A DNA stretch of 64,000 nt. Source: Lewinellaceae bacterium (GTDB lineage Bacteria; Bacteroidota; Bacteroidia; Chitinophagales; Saprospiraceae). Where the stretch lies: contig JADJWX010000004.1 in the NCBI GenBank assembly GCA_016716135.1, forward strand, positions 372,001-436,000, given 5' to 3'. This document shows, piece by piece, positions 1 to 8,794 of this stretch (its first letter is position 1; the number at the start of each line of letters is the position of its first letter). The notes under the pieces are model-generated. The model saw only the letters and a program-made list of their open reading frames with translations. It was not told the origin of the DNA and did no database searches. Both the position numbers and the translations under genes were made by a program.

Positions 1-522
1 GTATTGCTTTTCGGGGTCCAGGCCAAGTGCTTCGCGGCAACCACCGGGGTAAAGTTTGAACTGGTTGAGTTGCACGCCGTTGGGGATCAGTCGGGAAATG
101 CTTTTCCGGTAAACAGCCTGCTCGAGGTTTTCCGATTTTGAAATAATGGCCTGCACAAAAGGCTGAACCAATTTGGTCAGCAAAATCAACAGCCGGCTTT
201 TCCAGGCAATGCGCTGTGTGCCGGTGAAAGTCCCCTGAGCATCATCGCCCATCAGCGAAAGCACCACGGGCGTATTTCCGGCGGCCAATACGGCCACCCA
301 GCCGCACAGGGAGTAGTGGGCATGGATGATGTCGCAGGGATTTTCCCGCAGGTAGCGGCGCAGCGGCCCCACATTTTTCAAATAATTCAACAGGCCCTTG
401 CCCACAATGGAAAAATAGTCCAGCACAATGCCTTTTGCGACGAGGGATTCCCCCTGCGCTTTGATAAAAGGCGAAACTTTGAAATGTTCCGAATTGCCGC
501 TGGAAATGAATAAAACTTTCAC
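1..522 (-). CDS. Family 4-like glycosyltransferase, N-terminal part (runs off the window edge)
   Basis: About 174 codons of a glycosyltransferase are visible; its C-terminal half lies outside the window. The start is a GTG at 522 that overlaps the stop of the ATP-grasp gene upstream (GTGA, 4 bases). It reads VKVLFISSGNSEHFKVSPF, followed by HAHYSLCGWVAVLAAG and SLMGDD. This is the layout of the GT-B N-terminal Rossmann domain, with the conserved DIIHAHY segment that precedes the acceptor-site helix. Near the edge, ISRLIPNGV matches the usual linker into the nucleotide-sugar-binding C-domain. It is the most distal gene seen in the leftward polysaccharide locus and probably transfers one sugar of the repeat unit at the inner membrane. 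Donor and acceptor cannot be told. Confidence 0.8.
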   Translation of the reverse strand, partial: MKVLFISSGNSEHFKVSPFIKAQGESLVAKGIVLDYFSIVGKGLLNYLKNVGPLRRYLRENPCDIIHAHYSLCGWVAVLAAGNTPVVLSLMGDDAQGTFTGTQRIAWKSRLLILLTKLVQPFVQAIISKSENLEQAVYRKSISRLIPNGVQLNQFKLYPGGCREALGLDPEKQY

Positions 523-1598
523 GCGTGTACCTCCTGATTTTTTTCGGTCAGTAATTCAATGAAATGCTCCAGGCGAAGCAGATAGGATTCGTGGCGGTTA
601 AAATCGCCGGGCTCAAACACCCACTGCCCGTCGAGCAGGCGGTAGCGCCCGGGCTCGCCGTCGATGAGCATCTGGTAGGGGTCGGACTGGCCGAAAATGC
701 ACTGCATCTCGTTGACCAGATACCGGCCGTCGGGCGCCACGAAAATGTCGACCGACTGCGACAGGAAATGCCGCTTGTCGGTAATTTCTTTCACAAAATC
801 GAGCAGTTCGAAAGGCGGATTTTCATACGCCTTGATCAGGCTTCCGCTGGCTTTTTCGCCTTGTTTGACTTTTTTATGCGCAAAAAAAGAGTCGCCGATA
901 CGCACGCACCGCCACTCGTATTCATGGGGAATAAACTCCTGGAGGATGACAAAATCCTTCTGAATTTCGGTACCCAGGTGTTTGTACAACTGGAGTTTGG
1001 CTTTCAGGTCCTGCGGGCGCAGGAGTTTTTTCAACACCCGGAGGAAAAAGCCTTTTTGTTTCCACTTGGGCCCCACGCGGCGGCGCGCAGCGCCTTGCCC
1101 GGAAAAGGTATTTTGAATGTATTCCTGCGCTTCGGCCTGATTGTGCAAAATTTGCACGCCACTGCCCGAGGCGCCGATGCTGGTTTTGGCAACCAGGGGC
1201 AGCGGGTTGTTTTTTACAAAATCGGCGGCTTCATTTTCGTAGTAAAACACCCGTGTTTTCGGGTGCGGCACCTGGTGCGCTTCGAGCCAATAGGCCAGCA
1301 TTTTTTTATTTTCATAAATCAAAATTTCCTCCACGGAAGGGTAAATCGGGGCCGGCCGGATCATTTCCAGTATCTGCAGCCGTTCGTCGTACATGGCTTT
1401 GAATGCCGTAGTCCAACCGGGCGGGCTGGCCAGCAAGCCGTCGTACGTGGTGGCGGAAATGCGCTCCAGCCAGTCGTGCCGGGTCAGGTCGATCAGATCC
1501 CAGCTGACGCGGTCGGACAGCTCCCGGCAGGATTTTTCCCAAAACACATCGTCTTCCGGGACTTCATTACGAAGTATGGCGAGTTTCAGTTTTTTCAT
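519..1598 (-). CDS. ATP-grasp domain ligase in polysaccharide locus
   Basis: 359 residues. The central part reads VAKTSIGASGSGVQIL, a glycine-rich ATP-grasp loop. Downstream DFVILQEFIPHEYEWRC is the typical second ATP-binding strand, and FVAPDGRYLVNEMQ carries the Mg-binding acidic and Asn residues. Such enzymes join a carboxylate to an amine or thiol through an acyl-phosphate. Here the substrate is unknown, but position among polysaccharide genes suggests aminoacylation or amide formation on a sugar or lipid carrier (inference). Its ATG overlaps the corrected stop of the upstream GNAT gene (ATGA), and its own stop overlaps the next gene's GTG, so the three are translationally coupled. No signal peptide; cytoplasmic. 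Confidence 0.8.
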   Translation of the reverse strand: MKKLKLAILRNEVPEDDVFWEKSCRELSDRVSWDLIDLTRHDWLERISATTYDGLLASPPGWTTAFKAMYDERLQILEMIRPAPIYPSVEEILIYENKKMLAYWLEAHQVPHPKTRVFYYENEAADFVKNNPLPLVAKTSIGASGSGVQILHNQAEAQEYIQNTFSGQGAARRRVGPKWKQKGFFLRVLKKLLRPQDLKAKLQLYKHLGTEIQKDFVILQEFIPHEYEWRCVRIGDSFFAHKKVKQGEKASGSLIKAYENPPFELLDFVKEITDKRHFLSQSVDIFVAPDGRYLVNEMQCIFGQSDPYQMLIDGEPGRYRLLDGQWVFEPGDFNRHESYLLRLEHFIELLTEKNQEVHA

Positions 1599-2780
1599 AT
1601 CAGGAACAGGGATGCGTAATCAATTTCGAGCATGGACAAGTGGAACAAAAACAATTTGCGGAGTTGGACTTTGGGCATTCGGCTGACGGCCATTTTCAGG
1701 CGCGGCCGTAGTTTCTCCCGGTAAAACTGAATCAGTGCCGGGTTGCTCCGCACGGCGGCAATGAGTTTGGCCTTCAGGATGAAAACGAAGTTTTGCTTTT
1801 TGGAAATGAAAATGGCGTGGTTTCTTGCGCTCGATGTTGGCGAAGTTGTATTTGTACGGCTCGTTGCCGTCGCCGAAATCCAGCACATTGAGGTGTTGCT
1901 CGTGCATCCATTCGCCGAGATAAAGAATAAGCACCTTGCCCGGGCTGTATTTGTGAAACTCGGGGTGATAGGTCAGGGAATGGTAGATCAGGCTGTTTTT
2001 TTGCCGCAAGCCGATCACGAAGGCAATCCGGACGCCATTCGCCTTGAGGGCAAAACGCACGAGGCGGTTGTCGGCAACCCAGGCTTGCAGGCAGCCGAGT
2101 AAAAAGTTGCGTTCCTGCTCCGACTGGTATTTCGACGGCGTAAGGGTATCTTGCCAGCGGATAACGTGGGTTTGGCAAAAATCGGAAACCCACCCGGCCA
2201 GATCGGCATCGCCCTCCAACACTTCAAATTCGGTCTGATGTTCGCGTTGCAAACGTTTGCGCTTGTAGCGGTTGTTTCTGGACTGAAGCAGGTTTTGCCG
2301 CAGACTTTCCGGGCATTTTTCCTCCAGGCGCGGGCAAACGGACGATTGCGCCGAAAACCAAAAGAGCGAACTCTTTTTTCCGGTCCGGGCGAAAGTGTCC
2401 ATGTACGAGACCCACATCGGGTTGTTGTTCAGCACCAGGCTCCAGTTTTCCTTCTTGACTTCCTGGTGGAAGGTTTCAAAAAATTCCCTGATTTCGGCGT
2501 CCGTGCAATCCTGATGCAGCACAAAACAGCTGTAGTCGGTTTTGTAGTCGCTCAAAAAGGCATACACGTTTTTTTTCCGGTGGAAAAAGGCCGCACCGAT
2601 GAGTTGCCCGTCTTCACGGTAACTTTTGTACACCGCGACAGCATCCGCACTCAGGCTGGAAAAATACCGGAGCAGGCTGGGCGACTCAAATGCCGGCATG
2701 TACTTGCTGGCTGCCCAAAGTTGGTCGTATGCCGTCCAAAATGTAGTATCTGGTTGTGAATAATCGATAAATGCTTTCAT
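1595..2780 (-). CDS. GNAT/FemAB-like acyltransferase, paralogue 1 (single-base frameshift near 1832)
   Basis: The protein resembles the BcsL/CelD-type acetyltransferase domain (GNAT fold related to FemAB) and is a paralogue of the next gene: both share FW..Y..LW, LLRYFS, the stretch FYETFH/FFRQFL.V..E.W.L.LNN.P.W..YM, and LDFGDG.EPYKY.  As sequenced, the frame of the first 300 or so residues runs on to a stop at 1620 with an unrelated tail. Removing one A from the AAGAAACC run (plus strand ggtttctt, about 1830-1834) restores IERKNHAIFISKKQNFVF, which matches the paralogue (IFLSGKQNLPFILKTKLI), and the frame then ends at 1595 as an ATGA overlap with the ATP-grasp gene. I therefore call the full gene, about 394 residues, with an indel. 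Confidence 0.72.
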
Positions 2781-2845
2781 AAGGATGGATTAAGCGCGTG
2801 TTTGAGTTTTTTATAAAAAGATTGAATTGGCTTGTTGGCCGGGCA

Positions 2846-3958
2846 TCAAGCCAAATGCGGCTTGATTTTCCGGGCGTAGTAGTTATAAAACCGGGGGTGT
2901 TCTTTTGTCCATTTGATCAATTTGGTTTTCAGGATAAACGGGAGATTCTGTTTGCCGGATAGAAAAATCCGGCTCAGCACATGTTCTTCGTTGGCAACCG
3001 TGTACTTGTACGGTTCGTCGCCGTCGCCAAAATCCAGCACCCGCAGATTATTCCCGGCCATCCATTCGGCCATCGTCAGGATGAGGGCTTTGCCCGGGCT
3101 GAATTTTTTGTATTCAGGATGAAACGTGGTGGAATGGTGGACCAACGATTCCGCTGCCCGCAGCCCTATCACAAAGCCAACCCGCCGACCTTCTGTTTTT
3201 ACAGAAAACCGTACCAAAATGCCATCTTCGGCCCAGGCGCGCATACAACCTTTGACAAATTGCCGACGAAGCGGGTCGCGGTACGCAGAAGGCGTCGGCG
3301 TGCCTTCCCAACGCAGCACATGCGCCTGACAGAATTCTTCGGCCCAGTGCTCCAGGTCTGTATCGTCGCTCAGCACTTCAAATTCGGCTTTTTTCTGGTT
3401 TTTTAATTTGTTTACCCGGTACCGGAGTTCCCGGGAACTGCTGATTTGTTCGAACAAGGCTTTCGGTGTTTCTGCTGTGACCACCGGACAAACGGAATAC
3501 GGAATTTCCATCCAGTACATTCCGGAAGTTGCGGCGGCCGCTTCAAACTGCCGCATGTAATCGGCCCAGTCGGGTTGATTATTGAGCATCAGTGCCCAGC
3601 CTTCAGCCTTCACCCGCTGTAAAAACTGCCGAAAGAAATCCAGCATGTCATCCGGGGTGCAGGAGCGGTGCAGGATAAAAAAATTAGCGTCGGTTTTCAT
3701 ATCGCTCAAAAAATGAACGCCTTGATTTTCCTGCTGAAACAAGGCTGCTCCCAGCAATTCCGATTGCTTGTTAAAATATTGAAAAACAATAGTTTCGCCG
3801 GGGTTTTGGGCAGAAAAGTAGCGCAACAGCCGGGGCGCCTGAAAGGGAGAGCGCTCCGCACTGTTTTGCCATAACCCGGCATACTTTTCCCAAAAAGAGT
3901 CATCAGGTTTTCCATAGGCCAGTGTGCTGGTTTGCGTTAATTCGATTGTGTTTGTCAT
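2846..3958 (-). CDS. GNAT/FemAB-like acyltransferase, paralogue 2
   Basis: 370 residues, intact; same family as the preceding paralogue. Visible landmarks: DDSFWEKYAGLW at the N-terminus, APRLLRYFSAQNPGE, ALMLNNQPDWADYMRQF, then the GNAT core RFSVKTEGRRVGFVIGLR and SPGKALILTMAEWM (the acyl-CoA-binding region), ending in LDFGDGDEPYKYTVANEE. FemAB/CelD relatives transfer acyl or aminoacyl groups; the acceptor here is unknown. The ATG at 3958 lies 56 bases inside the end of the upstream asparagine-synthetase-like gene, which is a long overlap; alignment with paralogue 1 shows about eight extra residues at this N-terminus, so the real start could be slightly further in. The 65-base gap to paralogue 1 shows nothing notable. 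Confidence 0.75.
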   Translation of the reverse strand: MTNTIELTQTSTLAYGKPDDSFWEKYAGLWQNSAERSPFQAPRLLRYFSAQNPGETIVFQYFNKQSELLGAALFQQENQGVHFLSDMKTDANFFILHRSCTPDDMLDFFRQFLQRVKAEGWALMLNNQPDWADYMRQFEAAAATSGMYWMEIPYSVCPVVTAETPKALFEQISSSRELRYRVNKLKNQKKAEFEVLSDDTDLEHWAEEFCQAHVLRWEGTPTPSAYRDPLRRQFVKGCMRAWAEDGILVRFSVKTEGRRVGFVIGLRAAESLVHHSTTFHPEYKKFSPGKALILTMAEWMAGNNLRVLDFGDGDEPYKYTVANEEHVLSRIFLSGKQNLPFILKTKLIKWTKEHPRFYNYYARKIKPHLA

Positions 3959-5744
3959 GATTGACTAATGCGCTAAAGGTTGTTGTTAGATGTCTGGCAT
4001 CTGCATGCAGCCGGGCGGCTACCCATCCGGCGGCTATAGAGGAATGTTTTATGCGTGTTTCAAGTGTCCCGCCGGGCGTGGAGAGTTGGTTGCTCAGGCC
4101 ACATTCCTGCAAGACGTTGTCGGCCCCGGGCTGTATCTCCTGCAGCAGGGCGGCTTCATGCAGCCGGAAGAATGCCTCTACGGCATTGGTATCCACTTCC
4201 GGTTTTTTCATGAATTTTTGCCAGGCCACGCCGGCCAGCAGCATGGGCAGGCGCCGGGGCTCCAGCACATCGGCAGCACTATACCCCTTGCTGGTGCGCA
4301 TCCGGTACAGTTGCGGATCGGCGCGCCGGATAAACGCGGCATAGAACAGCTGACCTTTCATCCGTTTGTTCTTCATTTTTTCAAACAAGCGGGCATGTAC
4401 ACCCGACCAGATCGTCCGGTTGAGGGCGCGGAAGAAGCGGAGCGAGAGGAAAGGCGTCCGGTTGTTCAGGTAATGTTGCTGCATGATGAGCTCCGGACCG
4501 AAATACTTCCGGAATATTTCCTGAAAAACGAAGTGGTAAAAGCGGTGGTTGGGGTCCCAGCCCCGCATCGGCTGCAAATACTGCTCGATTTCGGCAATTA
4601 AGGCATCCGTTTCGTTTCGGAAAACGCCGTTCCACCGGGCTTGGGTTTGCCGGAGCGCATCTTTCCAGGAATCGTCCGGGCTTGCAAAAATGCGGATCAA
4701 GGGTTCCGTCATCATCACACCCGGTTGGTGCAGGGCGCGAAAAAGCTCGCTGCCAAAATTGCCCGTGATGAGGAAATCGACCTCCTGTGCAAGGCTTTGC
4801 GCCGCAAAATGGTAGTGTGGCCGGCCAAAGTTGCCGTTGTATTCCGTCAGAGCCATAAAAGCACGGGCCGAGGGCAGGGCCGCCTGTTGCACATAATCAT
4901 CGTCGAGCAGAATCGGCCGGTACGGAATACCCAGGCGCCGGGTTTGCGCCTGCGGAAACGTGAGGTCGGCATCTTCCGGGTGACCGAAACTGTAGGTCAG
5001 GAAGTTGCTGTGCCCGGCTTTGCGCGCGGCAGCCAGCAGGGTGCGCCCGTCAAAACCGCCGGTAAACGAAATGCCGAAGGGAGCATCGGGCAGAAACAGG
5101 GCTGTTTCCGCTTCAAAAAGTTCCGCCAGTTCGTGCAGGCTGTCGCGCGAAGCGTTGGCGCCGTCGCCAAAACAGGTTTCCACCCCGAAGCCGGTCTCAA
5201 CAGCAAAGCGGTTGCCCCGAAGCCGGAGTACCTGGTGCGCGCCCAGCAATTGAATATTTTCCCACCAGGTGCTGTTAAAGACAGGATAATTAAACAGCAA
5301 GCGTTCGAGCAAATTGCGCCGGTTCCGTTTGCAGGCCTTTGTTTTTTGGGCTAAAAAGAAGGACGAAGACGACAGCAAAATCCGCCCGTCTTGTTCGGCA
5401 TAATACAGCGGACAAACTGCGCCGAAGGCACTCCCGCAACTCCAGCTGCCGGGCTCCCGGAAAAACCAGTAATAATGGCCGCGGACTGTTTCGTAAAGTT
5501 GGCTGATGTCGAGTTTCCCATTTGGACAAAGCGCTGCGCCCAGGTCGGCCTGCGGCGCAATCACCGGGTCGCCCAGCAACAGCAGTTCAGCGCCGCCCGG
5601 CATCGCCACCGATACCAGCCGCTGACAACCTTCCTGCAGGTACAGGATATCGGGCTGCCCGCCGGCTTCGGTGTCGGCGCTGATCCGCAGAGGCTCTATC
5701 CTGCCGGATTGCGGCGTGCGGGAATAGTCCAGGTAGAAAAACAT
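3903..5744 (-). CDS. Asparagine-synthetase-like amidotransferase without glutaminase cysteine
   Basis: 613 residues. The C-terminal half is an asparagine-synthase-type (PF00733) domain: GISFTGGFDGRTLLAAAR stands where the PPi-loop SGGxDS motif would be, so the serine after the aspartate is replaced (FDGR). The N-terminal part keeps the outline of the Ntn glutaminase fold (GHYYWFFREPG, FGAVCPLYYAEQDGRILLSSS) but does not begin with the catalytic Met-Cys, so it cannot use glutamine in the usual way. Proteins of this shape are common in surface-polysaccharide clusters, where they are thought to make amide bonds on sugars; the actual substrate is not known. Its ATG shares one base with the stop of the deacetylase gene upstream (TGATG). 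Confidence 0.78.
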   Translation of the reverse strand: MFFYLDYSRTPQSGRIEPLRISADTEAGGQPDILYLQEGCQRLVSVAMPGGAELLLLGDPVIAPQADLGAALCPNGKLDISQLYETVRGHYYWFFREPGSWSCGSAFGAVCPLYYAEQDGRILLSSSSFFLAQKTKACKRNRRNLLERLLFNYPVFNSTWWENIQLLGAHQVLRLRGNRFAVETGFGVETCFGDGANASRDSLHELAELFEAETALFLPDAPFGISFTGGFDGRTLLAAARKAGHSNFLTYSFGHPEDADLTFPQAQTRRLGIPYRPILLDDDYVQQAALPSARAFMALTEYNGNFGRPHYHFAAQSLAQEVDFLITGNFGSELFRALHQPGVMMTEPLIRIFASPDDSWKDALRQTQARWNGVFRNETDALIAEIEQYLQPMRGWDPNHRFYHFVFQEIFRKYFGPELIMQQHYLNNRTPFLSLRFFRALNRTIWSGVHARLFEKMKNKRMKGQLFYAAFIRRADPQLYRMRTSKGYSAADVLEPRRLPMLLAGVAWQKFMKKPEVDTNAVEAFFRLHEAALLQEIQPGADNVLQECGLSNQLSTPGGTLETRIKHSSIAAGWVAARLHADARHLTTTFSALVNHDKHNRINANQHTGLWKT

Positions 5745-6901
5745 CAGCTGCGTTTGAGAATTTTGTTTTTAAACTCGTTGGCCAGCCACAGGCTGTAGTA
5801 AGGTTGTTTTTGGAAGTGGCTGGCAATTTTGTAATGAAATTTCCGGCGGTTGAGCCAGGGGCCCAGGCTCCACATGGCGCCAAACCGGGGGATGCGATCG
5901 GGCTGCCCGGCCTCGTCAATCATTTTGCCGGCGGTAGTAGCCAGGTAGCCCAGGCGAAGTGCCAGTGCATGCGCTTCGTGGGTGTTGTCGCCATGCGGCC
6001 AGCAGAGAAATTGTACAGATTTGGCCAGTTTTTCTTCGATGATTTTTTTCGACGCCTCCACTTCATAAGCGAGCCGTTTCCGGTAATCCGCCTCCGATTC
6101 CACTTCAGCGATCAGCGTGCCGCTTTCCTGGTACTGCCGGTGCAGTCGCCGGGCTGCGGCCTCATAAGCGGCCCGTTGGTCGGGCATTTCGAGCGCATAT
6201 TTTTGGGCCTGGGCTGCCGTTTCTTCGAAAAAAACAGGGTTGATGGTTTGCTTGCGCGCAATTACCGCCGATGCCTCTTCAAACAGCGGTGTGCCGGACG
6301 GGAGCCAATGTTCGAAATTCGGATCGGCCATGTAGAACGGCTTTTTATCCGGGAAAGCGTTCCAGGAGGGGTAAAAGCCCGAAAAACCACCGTAGTAAAA
6401 TCCGCGCAGGTGATCGGAAACCGTGTATTTATCGTGGCTCATGGTGTGCGACTGGATGTCGACCACACCCGATGCCTGCATCAACCGAAGTTCGTCCCAG
6501 GAAATATAGCCCCGGGCATCCAGGTCGCCGGCCTGGCAACGCCCGGCCCATACATCTTCGAGCGTAGGCCGGACTACCGGCCGGGGATCCACACATTCGG
6601 GCGACACGAACAGCGTAAAGCGCAGGCCGTATTTTTTGATGAGCGGGTAGGCATACACCCAGTTGTCGAGCAGGCCGTCGTCGAAAGCCAGACAGACTTC
6701 GGCGCCGGTCACTTTTTTTTCGCCCTTGCGAAAAGCCAGCCACTCTTCGAAAAAGACCCCGCGAAACTGCCGGGAGCGGAGGTAAGCGAGTTGGTCTTCA
6801 AATGCCGCCAGTTCCATGGTCAGGAAATGGAGTACCCACTGTGGGTCGGGCTTGGGCGCCACAGAGTGGTAATAAATTACCGGTGGGCTTACAGATTGCA
6901 T
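5744..6901 (-). CDS. Polysaccharide deacetylase family protein (NodB-like)
   Basis: 385 residues with a NodB homology domain. Motif 1 is CLAFDDGLLDNW (the FDD catalytic base and metal Asp), and motif 2 is IQSHTMSHD (H..H metal ligands). GHxF-like and LCWPHGDNTHE segments follow further on. A carbohydrate esterase family 4 role is expected: removing N-acetyl groups from amino sugars of the nascent or exported polysaccharide. No clear signal peptide is seen, so it may act in the cytoplasm on lipid-linked intermediates, which is unusual for the family. A large middle insertion (about residues 160-270, GFYYGGFSGFYPSWNAFPDK onward) is not typical. It precedes and overlaps the asparagine-synthetase-like gene. 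Confidence 0.85.
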   Translation of the reverse strand: MQSVSPPVIYYHSVAPKPDPQWVLHFLTMELAAFEDQLAYLRSRQFRGVFFEEWLAFRKGEKKVTGAEVCLAFDDGLLDNWVYAYPLIKKYGLRFTLFVSPECVDPRPVVRPTLEDVWAGRCQAGDLDARGYISWDELRLMQASGVVDIQSHTMSHDKYTVSDHLRGFYYGGFSGFYPSWNAFPDKKPFYMADPNFEHWLPSGTPLFEEASAVIARKQTINPVFFEETAAQAQKYALEMPDQRAAYEAAARRLHRQYQESGTLIAEVESEADYRKRLAYEVEASKKIIEEKLAKSVQFLCWPHGDNTHEAHALALRLGYLATTAGKMIDEAGQPDRIPRFGAMWSLGPWLNRRKFHYKIASHFQKQPYYSLWLANEFKNKILKRS

Positions 6902-6919
6902 ATCGTTCGGTTATTCATT

Positions 6920-7136
6920 ATGAGTCATCCGGAATTTTCGAAATGACTTCGGAGAAGTCAAATATTTGTAGATCAGAGATTTAAGGGGGATCGACGCCCC
7001 CGGAGATATTGCATCTGCAGTGGTTAGCATTTGGATATTCGACCGTTCCGAGGTCGGCAACGTGCAACCGGAGCATTTCTACAAATATTTGACCTCTCCG
7101 AGGTCTTGTTAATGGGAAAATTCGGGATAACTCATG
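6920..7136. repeat. Nested inverted-repeat (REP/MITE-like) element
   Basis: The whole 235-base gap between the deacetylase start and the polymerase stop is a nested palindrome. Outer arms: ATGAGTCATCCGGAATTTT (from 6920) against AAAATTCGGGATAACTCAT (ending 7135). Inner arms: a GACTTCGGAGAAGTC hairpin followed by AAATATTTGTAGA (6945-6972), mirrored by TCTACAAATATTT followed by GACCTCTCCGAGGTC (7078-7105). A third similar hairpin, GACCGTTCCGAGGTC, lies at about 7041-7055. The paired arms carry compensating changes (TTC/GAA versus CTC/GAG), as expected if the fold is kept. It directly abuts the stop of the polymerase gene. Confidence 0.75.
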
Positions 7137-8618
7137 TTAGTCAGAATTTGTTGATGTTTCAAGTTGAGCTTCGGCGTGCTGATTTTTGCGTTCGGTATAC
7201 TGCAAGGGCCTTCGCTGCTTTTTCGGCAACGTGAATTTGTAAGCCACGCCGCCGAGGCTGAAATAAATTGCCTGGATGATCGCCTTGTCGGGGTCGAGGT
7301 AAAAACTGAAATGCTGACCGGATGAGGAGTGGATCATAAACCAGCCCGGAAAAAAAACCACGAAGACCAGCAGTGCTTCTTTCAGCGGATTGTCTTTGGG
7401 CAGGCTTACGCTGCGGGCAAAAAGTTTGTAATGGAAATAGATAAAAAACATCAGCAGGAGCAAGCCGCCGAGTATACCCGAGTGCATCAGGATATTTTGG
7501 TTTCCCACGTGAAAATCCTGTGTTTCCATAAAATCATCGGAAAAGCCCCAACCGGTGAGCGGCGATTCTTCCCATTTTTCCACCACGGGCGGAGCGCGTT
7601 TGTCCAGCCGTTCAAGTGTGCCGCCCGCCGTGACGTCGCCCGCCGCCAGTTTTTCCAGGGTGGTGAAGCGCAGGATCGCATTGGTGAATTGTTTGCCGAC
7701 TATCGGGATCAACATCAGCCCGCCGGTGAGTACGATGGTCGTCAGGCCGATGGCAGCAATGCGCCGGGCGCTCATTTTCAGAACAAAAACCAAAAACAGA
7801 AACAGCGGGAACCCCAGACCGAGCAGCCAGCCTCGGGTGGCAGACAGGAACACCGACAAAAAGTTGGCTGCAACGACGGCAAACAGGTATAAAAAACTGA
7901 AGGTTTTTTCCTTGTGCGCCAGGTAGTACAAGGCGCCGAAAAAGGAAATGAGAATCATGCCGGTGCTGTAAAATCCGCGGTAGGTTTTGCCCTTGTTGAC
8001 GTCTACGGTAAACCAAAAATCGCGGTGTACTCCCAGGTATTGCGACGGCGTGGTGCCGGTGGTAATGGTAAACACCTGGGCAAACAAGGCGGCAAATGCC
8101 ATGGGAAAAACATAAACGAAAATTTCCCGGTAGGCTTTCTCGGTTTGGAATAATCTGGGAATGGAGTAAAACAGCAACAAGGGGAAAATGTGTTTTACCA
8201 CCCGGAATCGCACATTCATTTGAGGTGCGAGACCCAGCAAATGCCCCTGTACCATTAGAAATACAACGTAAACGGCCAAACTTAACATGAACGCCTTGTA
8301 AAACAAGGGCGGTGGCTCAAACTTTTGCTTGCCCGCCTTTACCAGGGTCAGGGCGATATACAGGTGCCCCAGCTCGATCGGCGGGAGCCCCGGAATTACG
8401 GTAAGGACAACCTCGTAGTTGTTAAAAAAGCCCCAGAAACCGTCACTAAGAACCAGGAACAGCACCAGGAACATGGCCTCGTTTTTGGAACGGAAATAGG
8501 CAACCAGCAATACGATGTAAAAGACCGACCGCAATATTTCCGGCACGTAGTAGGTCGCTACGATGGAAGCCGTGAGCCAAATGCTAAATTCCAGAAGCCG
8601 CTTGTAAATGTTAGGCAT
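7137..8618 (-). CDS. Wzy-like O-antigen polymerase/ligase, multi-spanning membrane protein
   Basis: 493 residues with at least ten hydrophobic spans. The family's large external loop is present in the second half: RFTTLEKLAAGDVTAGGTLERLDKR followed by WEESPLTGWGFSDDF and then HVGNQNILMHSGILGGLL. The pattern of arginines in the loop and the P.TGWG...D..H.. element is that of the Wzy_C/O-antigen ligase family (PF04932). It would join repeat units, or transfer finished glycan, on the periplasmic side of the inner membrane. It is the only polymerase candidate in the locus. The upstream gap (8619-8794) holds no recognisable feature. Confidence 0.8.
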   Translation of the reverse strand: MPNIYKRLLEFSIWLTASIVATYYVPEILRSVFYIVLLVAYFRSKNEAMFLVLFLVLSDGFWGFFNNYEVVLTVIPGLPPIELGHLYIALTLVKAGKQKFEPPPLFYKAFMLSLAVYVVFLMVQGHLLGLAPQMNVRFRVVKHIFPLLLFYSIPRLFQTEKAYREIFVYVFPMAFAALFAQVFTITTGTTPSQYLGVHRDFWFTVDVNKGKTYRGFYSTGMILISFFGALYYLAHKEKTFSFLYLFAVVAANFLSVFLSATRGWLLGLGFPLFLFLVFVLKMSARRIAAIGLTTIVLTGGLMLIPIVGKQFTNAILRFTTLEKLAAGDVTAGGTLERLDKRAPPVVEKWEESPLTGWGFSDDFMETQDFHVGNQNILMHSGILGGLLLLMFFIYFHYKLFARSVSLPKDNPLKEALLVFVVFFPGWFMIHSSSGQHFSFYLDPDKAIIQAIYFSLGGVAYKFTLPKKQRRPLQYTERKNQHAEAQLETSTNSD

Positions 8619-8794
8619 ACTTAATCGGATATGGGTTCTTGTACCAAACTTTTGCCAAAAGCGCGAACTCAGGTAAAATCCCTTGTCGCAAAAACTGAAA
8701 AAAGGTCAATACAAAAATTAAGCGGCGGGTAAGGATTAAAACTGGCTCCAGGGGGTCAAATCGATACAGGATTTCTTATGCGTAGGAACAAACG

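Noticed and set aside
564..1619. A 351-codon plus-strand open frame
   Set aside because: It is antisense to the ATP-grasp gene, has no start context or family motif, and the opposite strand shows clear ATP-grasp residues.
3903..5744. Asparagine biosynthesis enzyme AsnB
   Set aside because: No N-terminal catalytic Cys, altered PPi loop and polysaccharide context.
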